A stretch of 59,664 nt of DNA from Lentisphaeria bacterium (GTDB lineage Bacteria > Verrucomicrobiota > Lentisphaeria > Victivallales > UBA1829): contig JAGCNI010000109.1 of assembly GCA_017646015.1 (NCBI GenBank), positions 1 to 59,664 on the forward strand, given 5' to 3'. The notes beneath the pieces are model-generated. The model was not told the origin of the DNA. It did no database searches and worked only from the letters and a program-made list of their open reading frames with translations. Below are positions 9,227-19,822 of the stretch, one piece after another (position 1 is the first letter of the stretch; every line of letters begins with the position of its first letter). A program made the position numbers and the translations under genes.

Positions 9227-12200
9227 ATGAGTCTTTATCTATATACATCCAATAAAACAGAAGTTCTTGCGGATCAATTCATTGAGAAAGTTTACCGGAA
9301 CAGGAACTGTTCAGATCTGTTCAAACAGGAAACAGTCGTGGTCCAAACGCAGGGGATGGCATCCTGGCTGAAACTGTATATTGCAGAAAAAACCCGGATC
9401 GCCATTAATGTATCCACGCCATTTCTGAACAGTTTTGCGGATTCTGTTCTGCATAAATACCTGCCGGAAAATGATTTGAAACTTCTGACGCGGGATTGGG
9501 CATTCTGGAAACTGTTTCATATATTTTTCTGTACTCCGGAAAAATATCCGGAGTTGCAGCATTATATCCATGATACAGAAAACCGGGAGTTGAAATGTGC
9601 CCAGTTGGCAGAAAAAACAGCACACCTTTTTGACCAGTATCAGATCTATCATCAGGATCTGCTGGCATCATGGCGTATGCAGCAGGGAGAGACAGCGCAG
9701 CACTGGCAGGCAAGACTCTACCGGGAAATTCTGGAAGGCAGTATCGGCAGAGATCAGCAGTTCCTGGAGTTTGATCAGCTGCAGCTGACGCTGGAACAAA
9801 TCAGAACTCTTCCGGAAAAAGTCTCTATTTTCGGGATCAGTTCTCTGGCTCCGCTCTATTTTAATTTCTTCCGGACTCTCTCCCGATATACGGATGTTTA
9901 TTTCTTTCACCTGAATCCATCCTCCGATTACTGGATCGACAATATGACCCGGAAAGAGGCGGAAAAAACAGCTCTCAAGACGCATGAAAATCCGGATATT
10001 CTGGCGGAAGGGAATCCCCTTTTGACCTCATGCGGCAGTTTGAGCCGGGATTTTATGGAATATCTGGTCGGAGAAGGTGTCACCGGTGAAGAATGTTTTT
10101 CCGATCATGATACAGATACCGCACTTCATACTGTGCAGCAGGATATTCTGGAAAATCATCATACAACAGGACTTACACTTCCGCAACGGGATAAAACGAT
10201 TCAAATCCATTCCTGTCACAGCAAAATGCGTCAGACCGAAGTCCTTCACGATGAACTTTTGAAACTGCTGGAAGATCCCGCCCTTGAACCACGGGATATT
10301 CTGGTCATGACACCGGATATTGCTGTATTTGAACCGTTCATTCAAGGAGTTTTCGGGACAGGTCCCCTGCAAAATCATTATTCGTTTTCAGATAAGAGTT
10401 TGCAGAATCAGAACACGAATGCGGAAACCCTGTTCAAGGTATTGGAACTTACCGAAAGCCGTTATGAAGTGACTGCGATATTCGACCTTCTTGATAATCG
10501 ATCCATTGCCGAGAAATGGAATCTTTCGGAACTGGATACAGCTGAACTCCGGAAATGGGCGGAGATGCTCCGGATCCACTGGGGAATTGATGCAGATATG
10601 CACGAAAAATTCTCCTCCGCACGTTTTTCTGAATTCAGTTGGCGTCCGGCATTGGATCGCATGGTTTTGGGCTATGCCGTGGCAGAAAAGGGGCTTACTC
10701 AGGCGGATGATCCTACGATCCCGTTTGATGCGGCAGAGGGCTCTGCGGCTGTCATGATGGGAAATTTTATTGATTTTGCGGAAACACTTTTTGAACTGCA
10801 TGGCAAATTCCGTCATCCGAAAGTTCTGCAGCAATGGTGCAGCGAACTGGATGAACTGGTTGGACTCTTATTTAAAAATACTAAAAATAATTTTCAAGAA
10901 CTGGCGGAATTGCGACAGAGTTTTCAGGAGATCCGGGATATGGCAGAACTCAGTGCCATGCACAATGTTCCGCTTTCCCTGAATACCGTGATCTGGCTCC
11001 TGAAAAAATATGTGGATTCCACTCAAAATTCCGCACCGTTTCTCCGGGGCAAAATCACATTCTGTTCTCTTGTTCCCATGCGCAGTATCCCCATGAAAGT
11101 AATTGCAGTGCTCGGTTTGGAAGAACAGGATTTTCCACGGCGTGATATTGCAGACGGCTTCAACCTGATCCCGCCGGAAAAACAACGCAAGGCATTAGTC
11201 CGTTCCCGGAATAAAGAAGACCGGAATCTCTTTCTCGAAATTCTGCTCGCTGCACGGAAAAATCTGCTCTTCTTCTATACCGGCAGAAATAACAAGAGCA
11301 ACAAGCAGATGCTGCCCTCCACCCCTCTTTCGGAATTGAAAGATATTCTGGCAGAAACATTCCCCGGAGCGGCTTTTGAAGCAGAACACAAATTGCAGGC
11401 ATTCGATCCGGATTATTTCCGGAAAGATTCCAGCTTGAACTCATACTCGATTTCTGATTACAAGGCATGTCTGGCGTTCAATCAATTCAAAAATGATTCT
11501 ATTGCCGGGAAAAATGAGCTGCCCGCAGAATATCCGCGATACAAAAATCTTGAAAGAATTGAAAAAAAACAGGAATTTTATCAAATCTCTCCGGATAAAC
11601 TGTTTGAATTCTTCCGGAATCCATCACGGGCATTCCTTGCTCATATCACTGGATACCGTAAAAGTTTCGACAGTACAGTTGTCTTTTCCGATGAAGAGGA
11701 AATGTACTTGGAAAAATGGGAAACCAACCTCATTCAACAGGAGCTTATCGACAAACAGGATCCGGTCATTCAACAGAAATATTTTCAATATCTGCAGAAA
11801 ACCAATCACCTCCCGGTCGGAGATTTCGGAATCACAACGTATAATGACCTGTTGCAGAAAATCAAAAATTTTCCGGAAAAACAATTTTTCACCTTTGAGG
11901 AATGGAATGCCTGTCTCAAAGCACAGCAACTGGAGTGGATCCAATTCAAATGTGGAGACTTTGAAATCAACGGCAAGATCCCGGTATGTTCCTTGAACGG
12001 ATGTCATTTCCGGAACTTCACAACAAAAAATATAGAAAAACCACTGCTGGCATTGCGGATCAATCAAGTTCTTCTGGCATGTGCAGGAAAACCTGCCAAT
12101 GCATTTTACTGGAATTTGAACAAACAGGAAATCAGAATAATCAGCTCGCCCAATCAGGAAGAGGCCATGCTCTCTCTGCAGGATTGGCTCGAACTCTACA

Positions 12201-12613
12201 AACAAGGTCATGAAATGCCCTTGCCTTTCTTCCCGAAAACTTCTGCCGCAGCAGCAACAACTCAATGTTATCTGCCGGATACTCTGGAAGAACTGATCCT
12301 CGCGAAAAAAGAATATGAAGAAGATCCTACGATCCGGAATTGTTATACTGATATTTTCAAGAAGACGAATACGGCAGCAGAGGTATTTAAGCCAACCAGC
12401 TACAGCCAGAGCCAGAGCGAAAGCGCAGATGAATTTTTCTCTAAATTTTTCACGGAAGAGGATTTTGGTAATCCCGCCTTCATATTCGATTTTATAAAAA
12501 CAGCACAAACCATTTTTGATTTTATGTATAACGGACAAATGGATAATACCATATATGAACAAAGCCTCTCCAAAGACATTGATCTGCACATATTTATGGA
12601 GAAAAAGCAATGA
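9227..12613 (+). CDS. recC: Exodeoxyribonuclease V subunit RecC
   Basis: RecC recognises Chi and holds the complex together while RecB and RecD unwind and cut double-strand ends. The N-terminus (LYTSNKTEVLADQF, then VVVQTQGMASWLKLYIA and STPFLNSF) matches the RecC family signature, where the Q-x-x-GM-x-x-WL segment is typical. Length 1128 aa is normal. The body has the inactivated helicase fold expected for RecC; no Walker A is visible. It overlaps recB by 4 bp (ATGA), showing translational coupling, and the order C-B-D fits a stable heterotrimer. Confidence 0.92.
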   Translation: MSLYLYTSNKTEVLADQFIEKVYRNRNCSDLFKQETVVVQTQGMASWLKLYIAEKTRIAINVSTPFLNSFADSVLHKYLPENDLKLLTRDWAFWKLFHIFFCTPEKYPELQHYIHDTENRELKCAQLAEKTAHLFDQYQIYHQDLLASWRMQQGETAQHWQARLYREILEGSIGRDQQFLEFDQLQLTLEQIRTLPEKVSIFGISSLAPLYFNFFRTLSRYTDVYFFHLNPSSDYWIDNMTRKEAEKTALKTHENPDILAEGNPLLTSCGSLSRDFMEYLVGEGVTGEECFSDHDTDTALHTVQQDILENHHTTGLTLPQRDKTIQIHSCHSKMRQTEVLHDELLKLLEDPALEPRDILVMTPDIAVFEPFIQGVFGTGPLQNHYSFSDKSLQNQNTNAETLFKVLELTESRYEVTAIFDLLDNRSIAEKWNLSELDTAELRKWAEMLRIHWGIDADMHEKFSSARFSEFSWRPALDRMVLGYAVAEKGLTQADDPTIPFDAAEGSAAVMMGNFIDFAETLFELHGKFRHPKVLQQWCSELDELVGLLFKNTKNNFQELAELRQSFQEIRDMAELSAMHNVPLSLNTVIWLLKKYVDSTQNSAPFLRGKITFCSLVPMRSIPMKVIAVLGLEEQDFPRRDIADGFNLIPPEKQRKALVRSRNKEDRNLFLEILLAARKNLLFFYTGRNNKSNKQMLPSTPLSELKDILAETFPGAAFEAEHKLQAFDPDYFRKDSSLNSYSISDYKACLAFNQFKNDSIAGKNELPAEYPRYKNLERIEKKQEFYQISPDKLFEFFRNPSRAFLAHITGYRKSFDSTVVFSDEEEMYLEKWETNLIQQELIDKQDPVIQQKYFQYLQKTNHLPVGDFGITTYNDLLQKIKNFPEKQFFTFEEWNACLKAQQLEWIQFKCGDFEINGKIPVCSLNGCHFRNFTTKNIEKPLLALRINQVLLACAGKPANAFYWNLNKQEIRIISSPNQEEAMLSLQDWLELYKQGHEMPLPFFPKTSAAAATTQCYLPDTLEELILAKKEYEEDPTIRNCYTDIFKKTNTAAEVFKPTSYSQSQSESADEFFSKFFTEEDFGNPAFIFDFIKTAQTIFDFMYNGQMDNTIYEQSLSKDIDLHIFMEKKQ

Positions 12614-15600
12614 ATCAGAACAACTTTGCAATTATTGATCCGGCAACCTGTCCGCTCTCCGGGATTTCTCTGATCGAGGCTTCAGCAGGGACCGGAAAAA
12701 CTTATACGATCCAAAACCTCTTCCTGCGCCTGATCGCAGAAAAAGCTCTGCCGATCCAAAGTATTCTGGTGATGACATTTACCAATGCGGCAACACAGGA
12801 ACTGCAGGACAGGATCCGTCAGATCCTTCATAACGCGCAACTTTTCCTTACAAAACCGGAACTGTTGAAAGAAGATGAATCCAAACGGATCAAAGAACTC
12901 CTGCAGAATGCCATGCAGGAAAATCAGGATCCGGAGATCATTCTCGCCCGTATCAAAATCGCCCTCCTTGATTTTGACGCAGCGGCAATTTTCACCATCC
13001 ACAGCTTCTGCCAGAAAATCCTCAGAGAATTCGCCTTTGAAAGCGGAATCCTTTTCAATACAGATACCTGTAAGGATACGAAAGAGATCATCAGACGACT
13101 CAAAAAAGATTGTATCCGGAAATATTTCTATCAGAAGATCCCCGGTATCAATTTTGCTGAACTGATCAAGGAATTTATGAATGATAAAAGAGTCGATCAG
13201 CTAATCAAGGATCTGATCGCCAGAGATAAACTTGTGGTGCTCTCTTCTCCGGAAGCAAATGTCACACCGGAAGTTCTGAAACAGACAATAGATGAACTGA
13301 AAGAACTTTATTCGCCGGGGCTCCTCGCTTCTTATACCGCTACCTTGCAAAAAAAACAGGAAGATTACATGCAAAAGCGGGATAAACAACTCACGGAGTG
13401 GAAAGAAACAGGAAATACGCCCTTTGATCTGATCCAGCTTCTGACAGAACTGCGTAAGGAAAATATAGAAAAAATCACCGATAAAAGAAAAACAAAAATC
13501 AAACAATGGCAGGAATATCTCTCTCAGCCTTTTTTCCAGAAATGCGGGGAACTGTACAAGCAGCATCTCCTCTTCACGCAAAGTATCACAATTCAAATAG
13601 CTCAAGAGGTCAAACAGAAATTTGCAGAACTGAAACAACAGAAAAATATTCAGACATTCGATGATATGCCGCAGAAAGTTCGTGATGCAGTCATTTCTTC
13701 CGAAAGTCTGACAAGACTCATACGGAAAAAATATTTTGCTGCGATCGTTGATGAATTTCAAGATACAGATCCGATTCAATATAAAATCGTTATGGATGTT
13801 TTTGCCAATCGTCAGGATCCCCTCCTCTTCATGGTCGGCGACCCGAAACAGGCGATCTATGCTTTCCGTGGAGGCGATATTGCAACATACAGAAGAGCTT
13901 CTCTGGATTGTGCAGCAAAAAATGGTTATTTCTATTTCCTGGATACAAATTACCGTTCCGCTGATAACTTGATCAAAGCGATCAATACTCTCTTTGACAG
14001 ACATCCCTATCCCTTTGCAGATAAAAACATCGGATTTCATCCGGTCAAAACCGGTCTGCTGAAAAAAGATGGAAACCCTGTCCCCGGATGGATGAATCAA
14101 AATCAGATCGAAGATCCCGTTCCTCTGAAAATGCACATGCTCAAAATGGAAAAAAATAGTACCAAAGCGGTAATAAATAAATGGAGTGCTGCCGCATGCG
14201 CAGAGAATATCCGGAATATGCTGCAAAACAGAGACGGATATTTTATCAAGGATAAATTCCATGTATGTACGCCCGCCGATTTTGCAATTCTGGTGACAAC
14301 TCATTATGAAGTATCATCAATAAAAACGGAATTGAACAAACGCAATATCCCCTCGGTCGTTGCAAAATCAGGGAATGTATTCAAATCGACTGCAAGTGTG
14401 GAACTCTTCGCTGTCCTGAGAGCTGTCTGTGATCCAACCAGCAGAGATAAAATCATCAATGCCATGATAACCCGGATGATGGGCTATTCAGTTCATGACC
14501 TCATTCAAATGCAGGATGATGCTGATAAAGGACAACTTCTGGATGGAGTGCCTGAATTTTTCCGTTCCCTTCAAACGGTCTGGAAAAATACCTCCTTCAT
14601 CAAAATGCTTCAGCTTCTGATGCAGAAATATTCCGTCCGGGAACGTCTGCTGTCAGGAGTCGGCGGAGAACGGATCCTGACAGACCTGCTGCATTTGCGG
14701 GAACTGCTGCATACGGCTGAAATCACCGGGGAACTGACTCCCGATGCTGTGATAACCTATTTGCAAAAAATGATGCAGGAGGATCAGGAAGAATCCGAAG
14801 AACATGAAGCCATTATGGAGACAGACAGCGAAGCGGTAGTCATCACCACGATCCACGCCAGCAAAGGATTGGAATATCCGATCGTCATGCTGCCCACGCT
14901 CTATAATCTGCAGTGTATTGATAAACCGGGAAATTTCCATGATCAGCAGGATCGTCTGATCCGGGATATGACAGGAAATGAAAATCTGCTGAATGTTGCC
15001 AAGTTGGAATATATGCAGGAACGGATGCGCCTCCTGTATGTGGCTGTCACAAGGGCAAAATACCAATGTCATATTTTCTGGGGAAATCTGGATAAGAGAA
15101 ATCAACCCTGTGTGATGGACTGGATCTTCAAAATCCCACCGTTGCAAGGGGAAACAGTTGAACCTCTGACTCTGCTTGATATTTTGAATGATGCAGATGT
15201 CCCGAAACAGATCCCTCCGGAATGGGAGTTCTTATATTCGGGCGATAAGGTTTCATGCACTCCCTGGATCCCGGAAAGGAAATCACAGGAAGAATTCCGG
15301 GAACGTCCTCATTGGAGAAGAAAACTCAATCAGGATTATCAATTCTCCAGTTTCTCACAACTGGCGGGTTATATTTCTCTCGAAACAACGGGAAAAACAG
15401 AAGCGGTTTTTGATGAAAATGAAGACTCAGACAATGATGATGCACTCAACATAAAAACAGAGCTCCCCCCCATTTTCACATTCAAAAGCGGTGTTGCCAC
15501 AGGAAACGCATGGCATGAGATCTTGGAAGAAACAGGGAAAGTCGATCCGGATTCCCCGGAGTTTTCCAAACTGGTGGAAAATAAACTCCAAAAGTTCGGA

Positions 15601-16239
15601 CTGCTTTCCGGACAAACAGGGATCCAACAGCAGGAATCCTGTACTCTCACCATTGAAATGGTCAAAAATGTGTTACAGGCGAAATTGACACAGCATCCGG
15701 GAGCCGAATTTACTCTTGCCGATATTCCCCGGGGCAATCAACTGCATGAACTGGAATTCTGCCGGAATTTCCGGAATAAATTCCAAGTCAGAGAATTAAC
15801 ATCGCTGGTCGCAACCTATTGCCGGGAGAAATTCGGGGAAAGCTCTCTTTCCAAATTCCATGTGGATAATATGAAACTGACAGGATTCCTCAGCGGATTT
15901 ATCGATCTGCTCTTCTGTTACGATGGAAAATATTATATCGTTGACTGGAAATCCAACCGTCTGGATGGAAATCCGGAAAATTTCAACAGAACAGGAATGA
16001 TTCAGGAAATGATCTCAGAATCCTATCCGCTTCAATATATTCTTTACACATCTGCTTTTATGCAATTTCTGGAATTGCATCTGGATCGAAAAATCACGGA
16101 AGAAGACTTTGACCGCTATTTCGGCGGAGTATATTATTTCTTCCTCCGGGGGATCTCTCCGCAATTCCCGGAACGCGGTATCTTCTACGACCGCCCCTCT
16201 TTCAGACTGATACAAAAGATCAATACTATTTTCGGGTGA
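12610..16239 (+). CDS. recB: Exodeoxyribonuclease V subunit RecB (helicase-nuclease)
   Basis: RecB is the 3'-5' helicase and sole nuclease of RecBCD. Visible features in order: Walker A ASAGTGKT at residues 25-31; helicase motif II IVDEFQDTDPIQ; motif III GDPKQAIYAFRGGD; motif V/VI region with TTIHASKGLEYPIVMLP and LLYVAVTRAK; and a C-terminal PD-(D/E)XK nuclease with GFIDLLF (Asp near 1098) and VDWKSN (near 1111). 1209 aa is a usual length. All key residues are present, so it should be active. It overlaps recC by 4 bp and touches recD at TGATG. Confidence 0.95.
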   Translation: MNQNNFAIIDPATCPLSGISLIEASAGTGKTYTIQNLFLRLIAEKALPIQSILVMTFTNAATQELQDRIRQILHNAQLFLTKPELLKEDESKRIKELLQNAMQENQDPEIILARIKIALLDFDAAAIFTIHSFCQKILREFAFESGILFNTDTCKDTKEIIRRLKKDCIRKYFYQKIPGINFAELIKEFMNDKRVDQLIKDLIARDKLVVLSSPEANVTPEVLKQTIDELKELYSPGLLASYTATLQKKQEDYMQKRDKQLTEWKETGNTPFDLIQLLTELRKENIEKITDKRKTKIKQWQEYLSQPFFQKCGELYKQHLLFTQSITIQIAQEVKQKFAELKQQKNIQTFDDMPQKVRDAVISSESLTRLIRKKYFAAIVDEFQDTDPIQYKIVMDVFANRQDPLLFMVGDPKQAIYAFRGGDIATYRRASLDCAAKNGYFYFLDTNYRSADNLIKAINTLFDRHPYPFADKNIGFHPVKTGLLKKDGNPVPGWMNQNQIEDPVPLKMHMLKMEKNSTKAVINKWSAAACAENIRNMLQNRDGYFIKDKFHVCTPADFAILVTTHYEVSSIKTELNKRNIPSVVAKSGNVFKSTASVELFAVLRAVCDPTSRDKIINAMITRMMGYSVHDLIQMQDDADKGQLLDGVPEFFRSLQTVWKNTSFIKMLQLLMQKYSVRERLLSGVGGERILTDLLHLRELLHTAEITGELTPDAVITYLQKMMQEDQEESEEHEAIMETDSEAVVITTIHASKGLEYPIVMLPTLYNLQCIDKPGNFHDQQDRLIRDMTGNENLLNVAKLEYMQERMRLLYVAVTRAKYQCHIFWGNLDKRNQPCVMDWIFKIPPLQGETVEPLTLLDILNDADVPKQIPPEWEFLYSGDKVSCTPWIPERKSQEEFRERPHWRRKLNQDYQFSSFSQLAGYISLETTGKTEAVFDENEDSDNDDALNIKTELPPIFTFKSGVATGNAWHEILEETGKVDPDSPEFSKLVENKLQKFGLLSGQTGIQQQESCTLTIEMVKNVLQAKLTQHPGAEFTLADIPRGNQLHELEFCRNFRNKFQVRELTSLVATYCREKFGESSLSKFHVDNMKLTGFLSGFIDLLFCYDGKYYIVDWKSNRLDGNPENFNRTGMIQEMISESYPLQYILYTSAFMQFLELHLDRKITEEDFDRYFGGVYYFFLRGISPQFPERGIFYDRPSFRLIQKINTIFG

Positions 16240-18206
16240 TGATCATGATCGATATGCAACAAATCAAAAGCTGGAAAATCCCGGAAGGATTCATCAATAT
16301 AGACCTGGTCTTTGCGGAATATGTCACAAAAAATTATTCCGGAACAAACAAGACCATTCTTTTCCTCGCCGCCGCATTGGCTTCAAAAGCGGTGCGGGAT
16401 GGACACTCCTGTTGTGCTCTGGAAGTTGTCGCAGGAACTCTCTTCCCTGAAACGGATGACACCTCCGCCGTACAGCAAGCACAACTGCCGTCTGTATTTG
16501 AATTTCTACAAGAGCTGACATCCCCCATAGCGGCACCTCTTGTATGCTGTTTACCACGGGATAATGCACCGGCAAGCCAACCACTTGTATTGAATGTCAA
16601 AGATAAATTGTTGTATCTCAACCGTTATTATGCCTATGAAACACTGATTGCACAGGAAATATGCGAACGCTGTAAGGTGGAATATCCCATGGAAGAACTT
16701 CCGTCCGGGAAACTGGCAGCTCTTTCCAAACGTTTCAAACAGGGATCCGGAACAGATACCGTACCGGATTATCAGCAGTTGGCTGTATTCATGGCAAAAC
16801 AGAATCATTTCACAATCCTCACCGGCGGTCCGGGAACCGGAAAAACAACGGTCATGACAGCAATGCTCGTCTGGTATCTGGAGGATCATCCGGACTGGAG
16901 TATTCATCTGTGTGCCCCCACCGGCAAGGCAAAACAGCGGATGAAAGAATCGATCTGCAAGGAACTGCCGAATCTGAACTGTTCTGAAGCAGTCAAACAA
17001 CGTTTGCTGCAGCTTCCCTGTTCAACTCTTGACTCTCTGCTGCATCCGGAAATGCACACCTGCCGTTACCGGCACAATCAGGATAATCCGATCCTTGCCG
17101 ATTTGATCGTGGTGGATGAAGTTTCCATGATCTCGCTCTCTCTTCTCGGAAATCTTCTGAACGCTCTTCAGAAACATACCCGCTTGATCCTGATCGGCGA
17201 TAAAGACCAGTTAGCTTCCGTGGATGCCGGTTCGATCCTTGCCAACCTTTACACAACAGCAAAAGCCAACCAGCTGCCGGAACCTCTCAACAGAGAATTT
17301 CAAAAACAGACTTTCTGGAAACTTCCGACAGCCACACAGGATTCTCCGTTATCCGGGCATATTGCGGAATTGCAAATCAACTACCGGGCAAAAAATGCGC
17401 CCGAAATCAGCGGAATCAGTCATGAGATCAAAATGCTTTCCACGCATACACCTGCACCGCAGGAAATCACGAATCTGACAGCAAAACTGCTCAGCATGAA
17501 CAGCGAAGAGTTCTCAACAACAATTCCGGAACCGGGAAAAGTCCCGGCAAAAGAAATCAGAGAGTTTCTCTTCAAAAAAGAGATCGTTCTGGGCAAGGAT
17601 AAACATTATGCCCCCGCAGATATGCTCACTCTCGCAGCCAAAGGGGATCCGGAATCTGTCGAAACAGCTTTTGATATTCTGGATTCATTCAAAATCCTCT
17701 GTGCTGTCCAACGGGGTCCGTCCGGAGTCCAACAGGTCAATAGTTTTATATGTAAAACATTGAAAATCAAATCACTTCCGGCAGTCGGAGTTCCGATCAT
17801 GATCCTTGAAAATCTGCCGTATCTGAATCTTTATAACGGCAATATCGGCTTGATCCTGAATCATCCGGAACAGCCGGGAACCCTTTATGCAAGTTTCAGA
17901 ACCACGGATGAAAACGGAACTGTTTACCGGAATTTTCCTCTGGTTGACCTTCCCTCTTATGAATGTATTTTTGCAATGACGATCCATAAATCGCAGGGCT
18001 CCGGATTCCAGAATGTGATGATCCTCATGCCGGATAAACATTCCCGTCTGCTCACCAGAGAATTGCTTTATACTGCCATCACACGGGCGGAAAAAAGAGT
18101 CCGTCTTGTCAGTTCAAAAGCAGCCATTCAAACCTGTTTACAACAACAGACGCTCCGTCACTCCGGACTGACGGCACGAATACGAAAAGGAGAAATTCAA
18201 AAATGA
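16239..18206 (+). CDS. recD: Exodeoxyribonuclease V subunit RecD (5'-3' helicase)
   Basis: RecD is the fast 5'-3' motor of the RecBCD complex. Walker A is TGGPGTGKTT near residue 196, motif Ia CAPTGKAKQRM, Walker B VVDEVSMI, then GDKDQLASVDAG, and near the end TIHKSQGSGFQNV and LYTAITRAEK. The ATG at 16239 overlaps the recB stop by one base (TGATG); an in-frame GTG at 16236 and ATGs at 16245 and 16254 are alternatives. Length 655 aa. The full recCBD set in one operon argues for RecBCD rather than AddAB repair here. Confidence 0.93.
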   Translation: MIMIDMQQIKSWKIPEGFINIDLVFAEYVTKNYSGTNKTILFLAAALASKAVRDGHSCCALEVVAGTLFPETDDTSAVQQAQLPSVFEFLQELTSPIAAPLVCCLPRDNAPASQPLVLNVKDKLLYLNRYYAYETLIAQEICERCKVEYPMEELPSGKLAALSKRFKQGSGTDTVPDYQQLAVFMAKQNHFTILTGGPGTGKTTVMTAMLVWYLEDHPDWSIHLCAPTGKAKQRMKESICKELPNLNCSEAVKQRLLQLPCSTLDSLLHPEMHTCRYRHNQDNPILADLIVVDEVSMISLSLLGNLLNALQKHTRLILIGDKDQLASVDAGSILANLYTTAKANQLPEPLNREFQKQTFWKLPTATQDSPLSGHIAELQINYRAKNAPEISGISHEIKMLSTHTPAPQEITNLTAKLLSMNSEEFSTTIPEPGKVPAKEIREFLFKKEIVLGKDKHYAPADMLTLAAKGDPESVETAFDILDSFKILCAVQRGPSGVQQVNSFICKTLKIKSLPAVGVPIMILENLPYLNLYNGNIGLILNHPEQPGTLYASFRTTDENGTVYRNFPLVDLPSYECIFAMTIHKSQGSGFQNVMILMPDKHSRLLTRELLYTAITRAEKRVRLVSSKAAIQTCLQQQTLRHSGLTARIRKGEIQK

Positions 18207-19030
18207 CAAAAAAAATATATGCCGTGATCGGTGATCCCATTGCACATTCCCTCTCCCCGGCAATGCACAACGCTGCATTCAGAGCCTTGAAAATGGATGC
18301 AGAATATATCGCAGTGCATGTACTGGCAGACGGCTTGGAAAGTTTTGCCGCAGAAGCCCGGAAAAAACTGGCGGGATTCAATATCACAGTTCCTCACAAA
18401 AAAGGAATCATTCCTTTCCTGGATGAAGTCAATCAGGAAGCTGCCCTTGCGGGAAGTGTCAATACTGTACTCATCCGGGAAAATCAACTCTCCGGCTGTT
18501 CAACGGATGGCTATGGTTTGGAAGCGGCATTGTCTGAAGCATTCGGATACACACTGAAAAATAATGCGGCTCTCTTCATCGGGTGCGGAGGTGCGGCTCG
18601 AGCGGCGGCATTCCATTTTGCTTCAAAAGGATTGAAAAATCTGTATATTCTGAATCGGACCCTTGCCACAGCGGAAGGATTATGTGCAGAACTGACGACT
18701 CATTATCCGGGCTTGGAATGTACCGCCGCAGCACTGAACAATGAAGAAGCTGTTCGGACAGCATTGAAACAGGTTCCGGTGGCAATTCAATGCACAAGTC
18801 TGGGATTGGAACCCGATGATCCTCCGCCGCTTCCACCGGAATGGCTGCCGCAGGGAATCGCTCTCTTTGATACGATCTATAAACCCACTGCCCTGTTGCA
18901 ATACGCTCAAGCTCACGGGATCGCCCATGCCAACGGTTCCGGAATGCTCTTGCATCAGGGAGCAAAATCGTTTGAGCTCTGGACTGGGATCAAACCGCCA
19001 TTGGATGTGATGCGGGCGGAACTGCCCTGA
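18203..19030 (+). CDS. aroE: Shikimate dehydrogenase
   Basis: Catalyses NADPH-dependent reduction of 3-dehydroshikimate to shikimate in the aromatic amino acid pathway. N-terminal shikimate site IGDPIAHSLSPAMHN, catalytic Lys in NITVPHKKGIIPFLD, Asp in STDGYG, and a Rossmann Gly loop FIGCGGAARAAA followed by LNRT, typical of NADP-binding. 275 aa is normal. It overlaps recD by 4 bp (ATGA) and so is co-translated with DNA repair genes, which is probably a housekeeping operon without functional link. The next gene converges 4 bp downstream and I see no terminator between them. Confidence 0.95.
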   Translation: MTKKIYAVIGDPIAHSLSPAMHNAAFRALKMDAEYIAVHVLADGLESFAAEARKKLAGFNITVPHKKGIIPFLDEVNQEAALAGSVNTVLIRENQLSGCSTDGYGLEAALSEAFGYTLKNNAALFIGCGGAARAAAFHFASKGLKNLYILNRTLATAEGLCAELTTHYPGLECTAAALNNEEAVRTALKQVPVAIQCTSLGLEPDDPPPLPPEWLPQGIALFDTIYKPTALLQYAQAHGIAHANGSGMLLHQGAKSFELWTGIKPPLDVMRAELP

Positions 19031-19034
19031 CCTT

Positions 19035-19775
19035 TTATTGTTTCAATTCAAATTCAAAAAGCAATGGCAGATGATCGGAGTATTTCACGGCTCCGATCTC
19101 AAAATTGATCGGACGGATCGCTCCGGAATACAGAATATAATCCAACTGTTGCGCCGGAGCCCACGCGGGAAATGTCGGGCGGTTTTCGGTGTTCGCTGAA
19201 AATAATCCGGTTTCATCCATGAATTTCTGCAACTCGGAAGTACCTTTGAACACATTGAAATCTCCGCCGATCACGACCGGAGCGGAAATCTCTGTTATTC
19301 TCTGTTTCAAAAATTCCAACTGATGCTGACGCACTTTGTGACGCAAGGCAAGATGGAGTAAAATAAAATGGATCCCGTTATTTTCAATTTCCAGAAACAG
19401 CCGTTTCATCCCTACCGGAAAATAATGATAAGCACAGGGAATATTCCGTTCCCGGGTCAGGAACGCATTGGTCTGACGCCGCAGGATCGGGATCCTGCGG
19501 GGCAATGAACCGGGTGCATATTTGACTGCTCCATATTCCGAAAGAGCAAGAGCATCAGCAATTTTACGACTCTGATCGATCCGTCCTGTCCGGAAAGAAC
19601 CTTTATCCACTTCCACCAATCCGGCAACATCCACATTCGCCGAAGCGATATAATCAATGATTGGTTCAAGCCGTTCCGGTCCTGTCCGCAGATATCGGTA
19701 CAACCCGAAAATCTGATCATACCGACCCTGCGGTGCACCCGTTCCGTATGCAATATTATACACGAGGAACTTCAT
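19035..19775 (-). CDS. Endonuclease/exonuclease/phosphatase (EEP) family protein, 246 aa
   Basis: The metal-dependent EEP fold is recognised by its ordered motifs: Asn in MKFLVYNIAYG, Glu in VAGLVEVDKG, His in FILLHLALRHK, VIGGDFNVFKG, the LDYIL strand and YSDHLPLLFE at the C-terminus. All catalytic residues (E, H, D, N, D, H) are present. Family members cut nucleic acids, phospholipids or phosphate esters, so the substrate cannot be told. No signal peptide is seen, so it is likely cytoplasmic. It lies 47 bp downstream of trxB on the same strand and may be co-transcribed with it; it converges on aroE. Confidence 0.85.
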   Translation of the reverse strand: MKFLVYNIAYGTGAPQGRYDQIFGLYRYLRTGPERLEPIIDYIASANVDVAGLVEVDKGSFRTGRIDQSRKIADALALSEYGAVKYAPGSLPRRIPILRRQTNAFLTRERNIPCAYHYFPVGMKRLFLEIENNGIHFILLHLALRHKVRQHQLEFLKQRITEISAPVVIGGDFNVFKGTSELQKFMDETGLFSANTENRPTFPAWAPAQQLDYILYSGAIRPINFEIGAVKYSDHLPLLFEFELKQ

Positions 19776-19822
19776 GGATATGACTCTCCAATATCCTCTG
19801 TGGATATCCGATCTGAATCAGC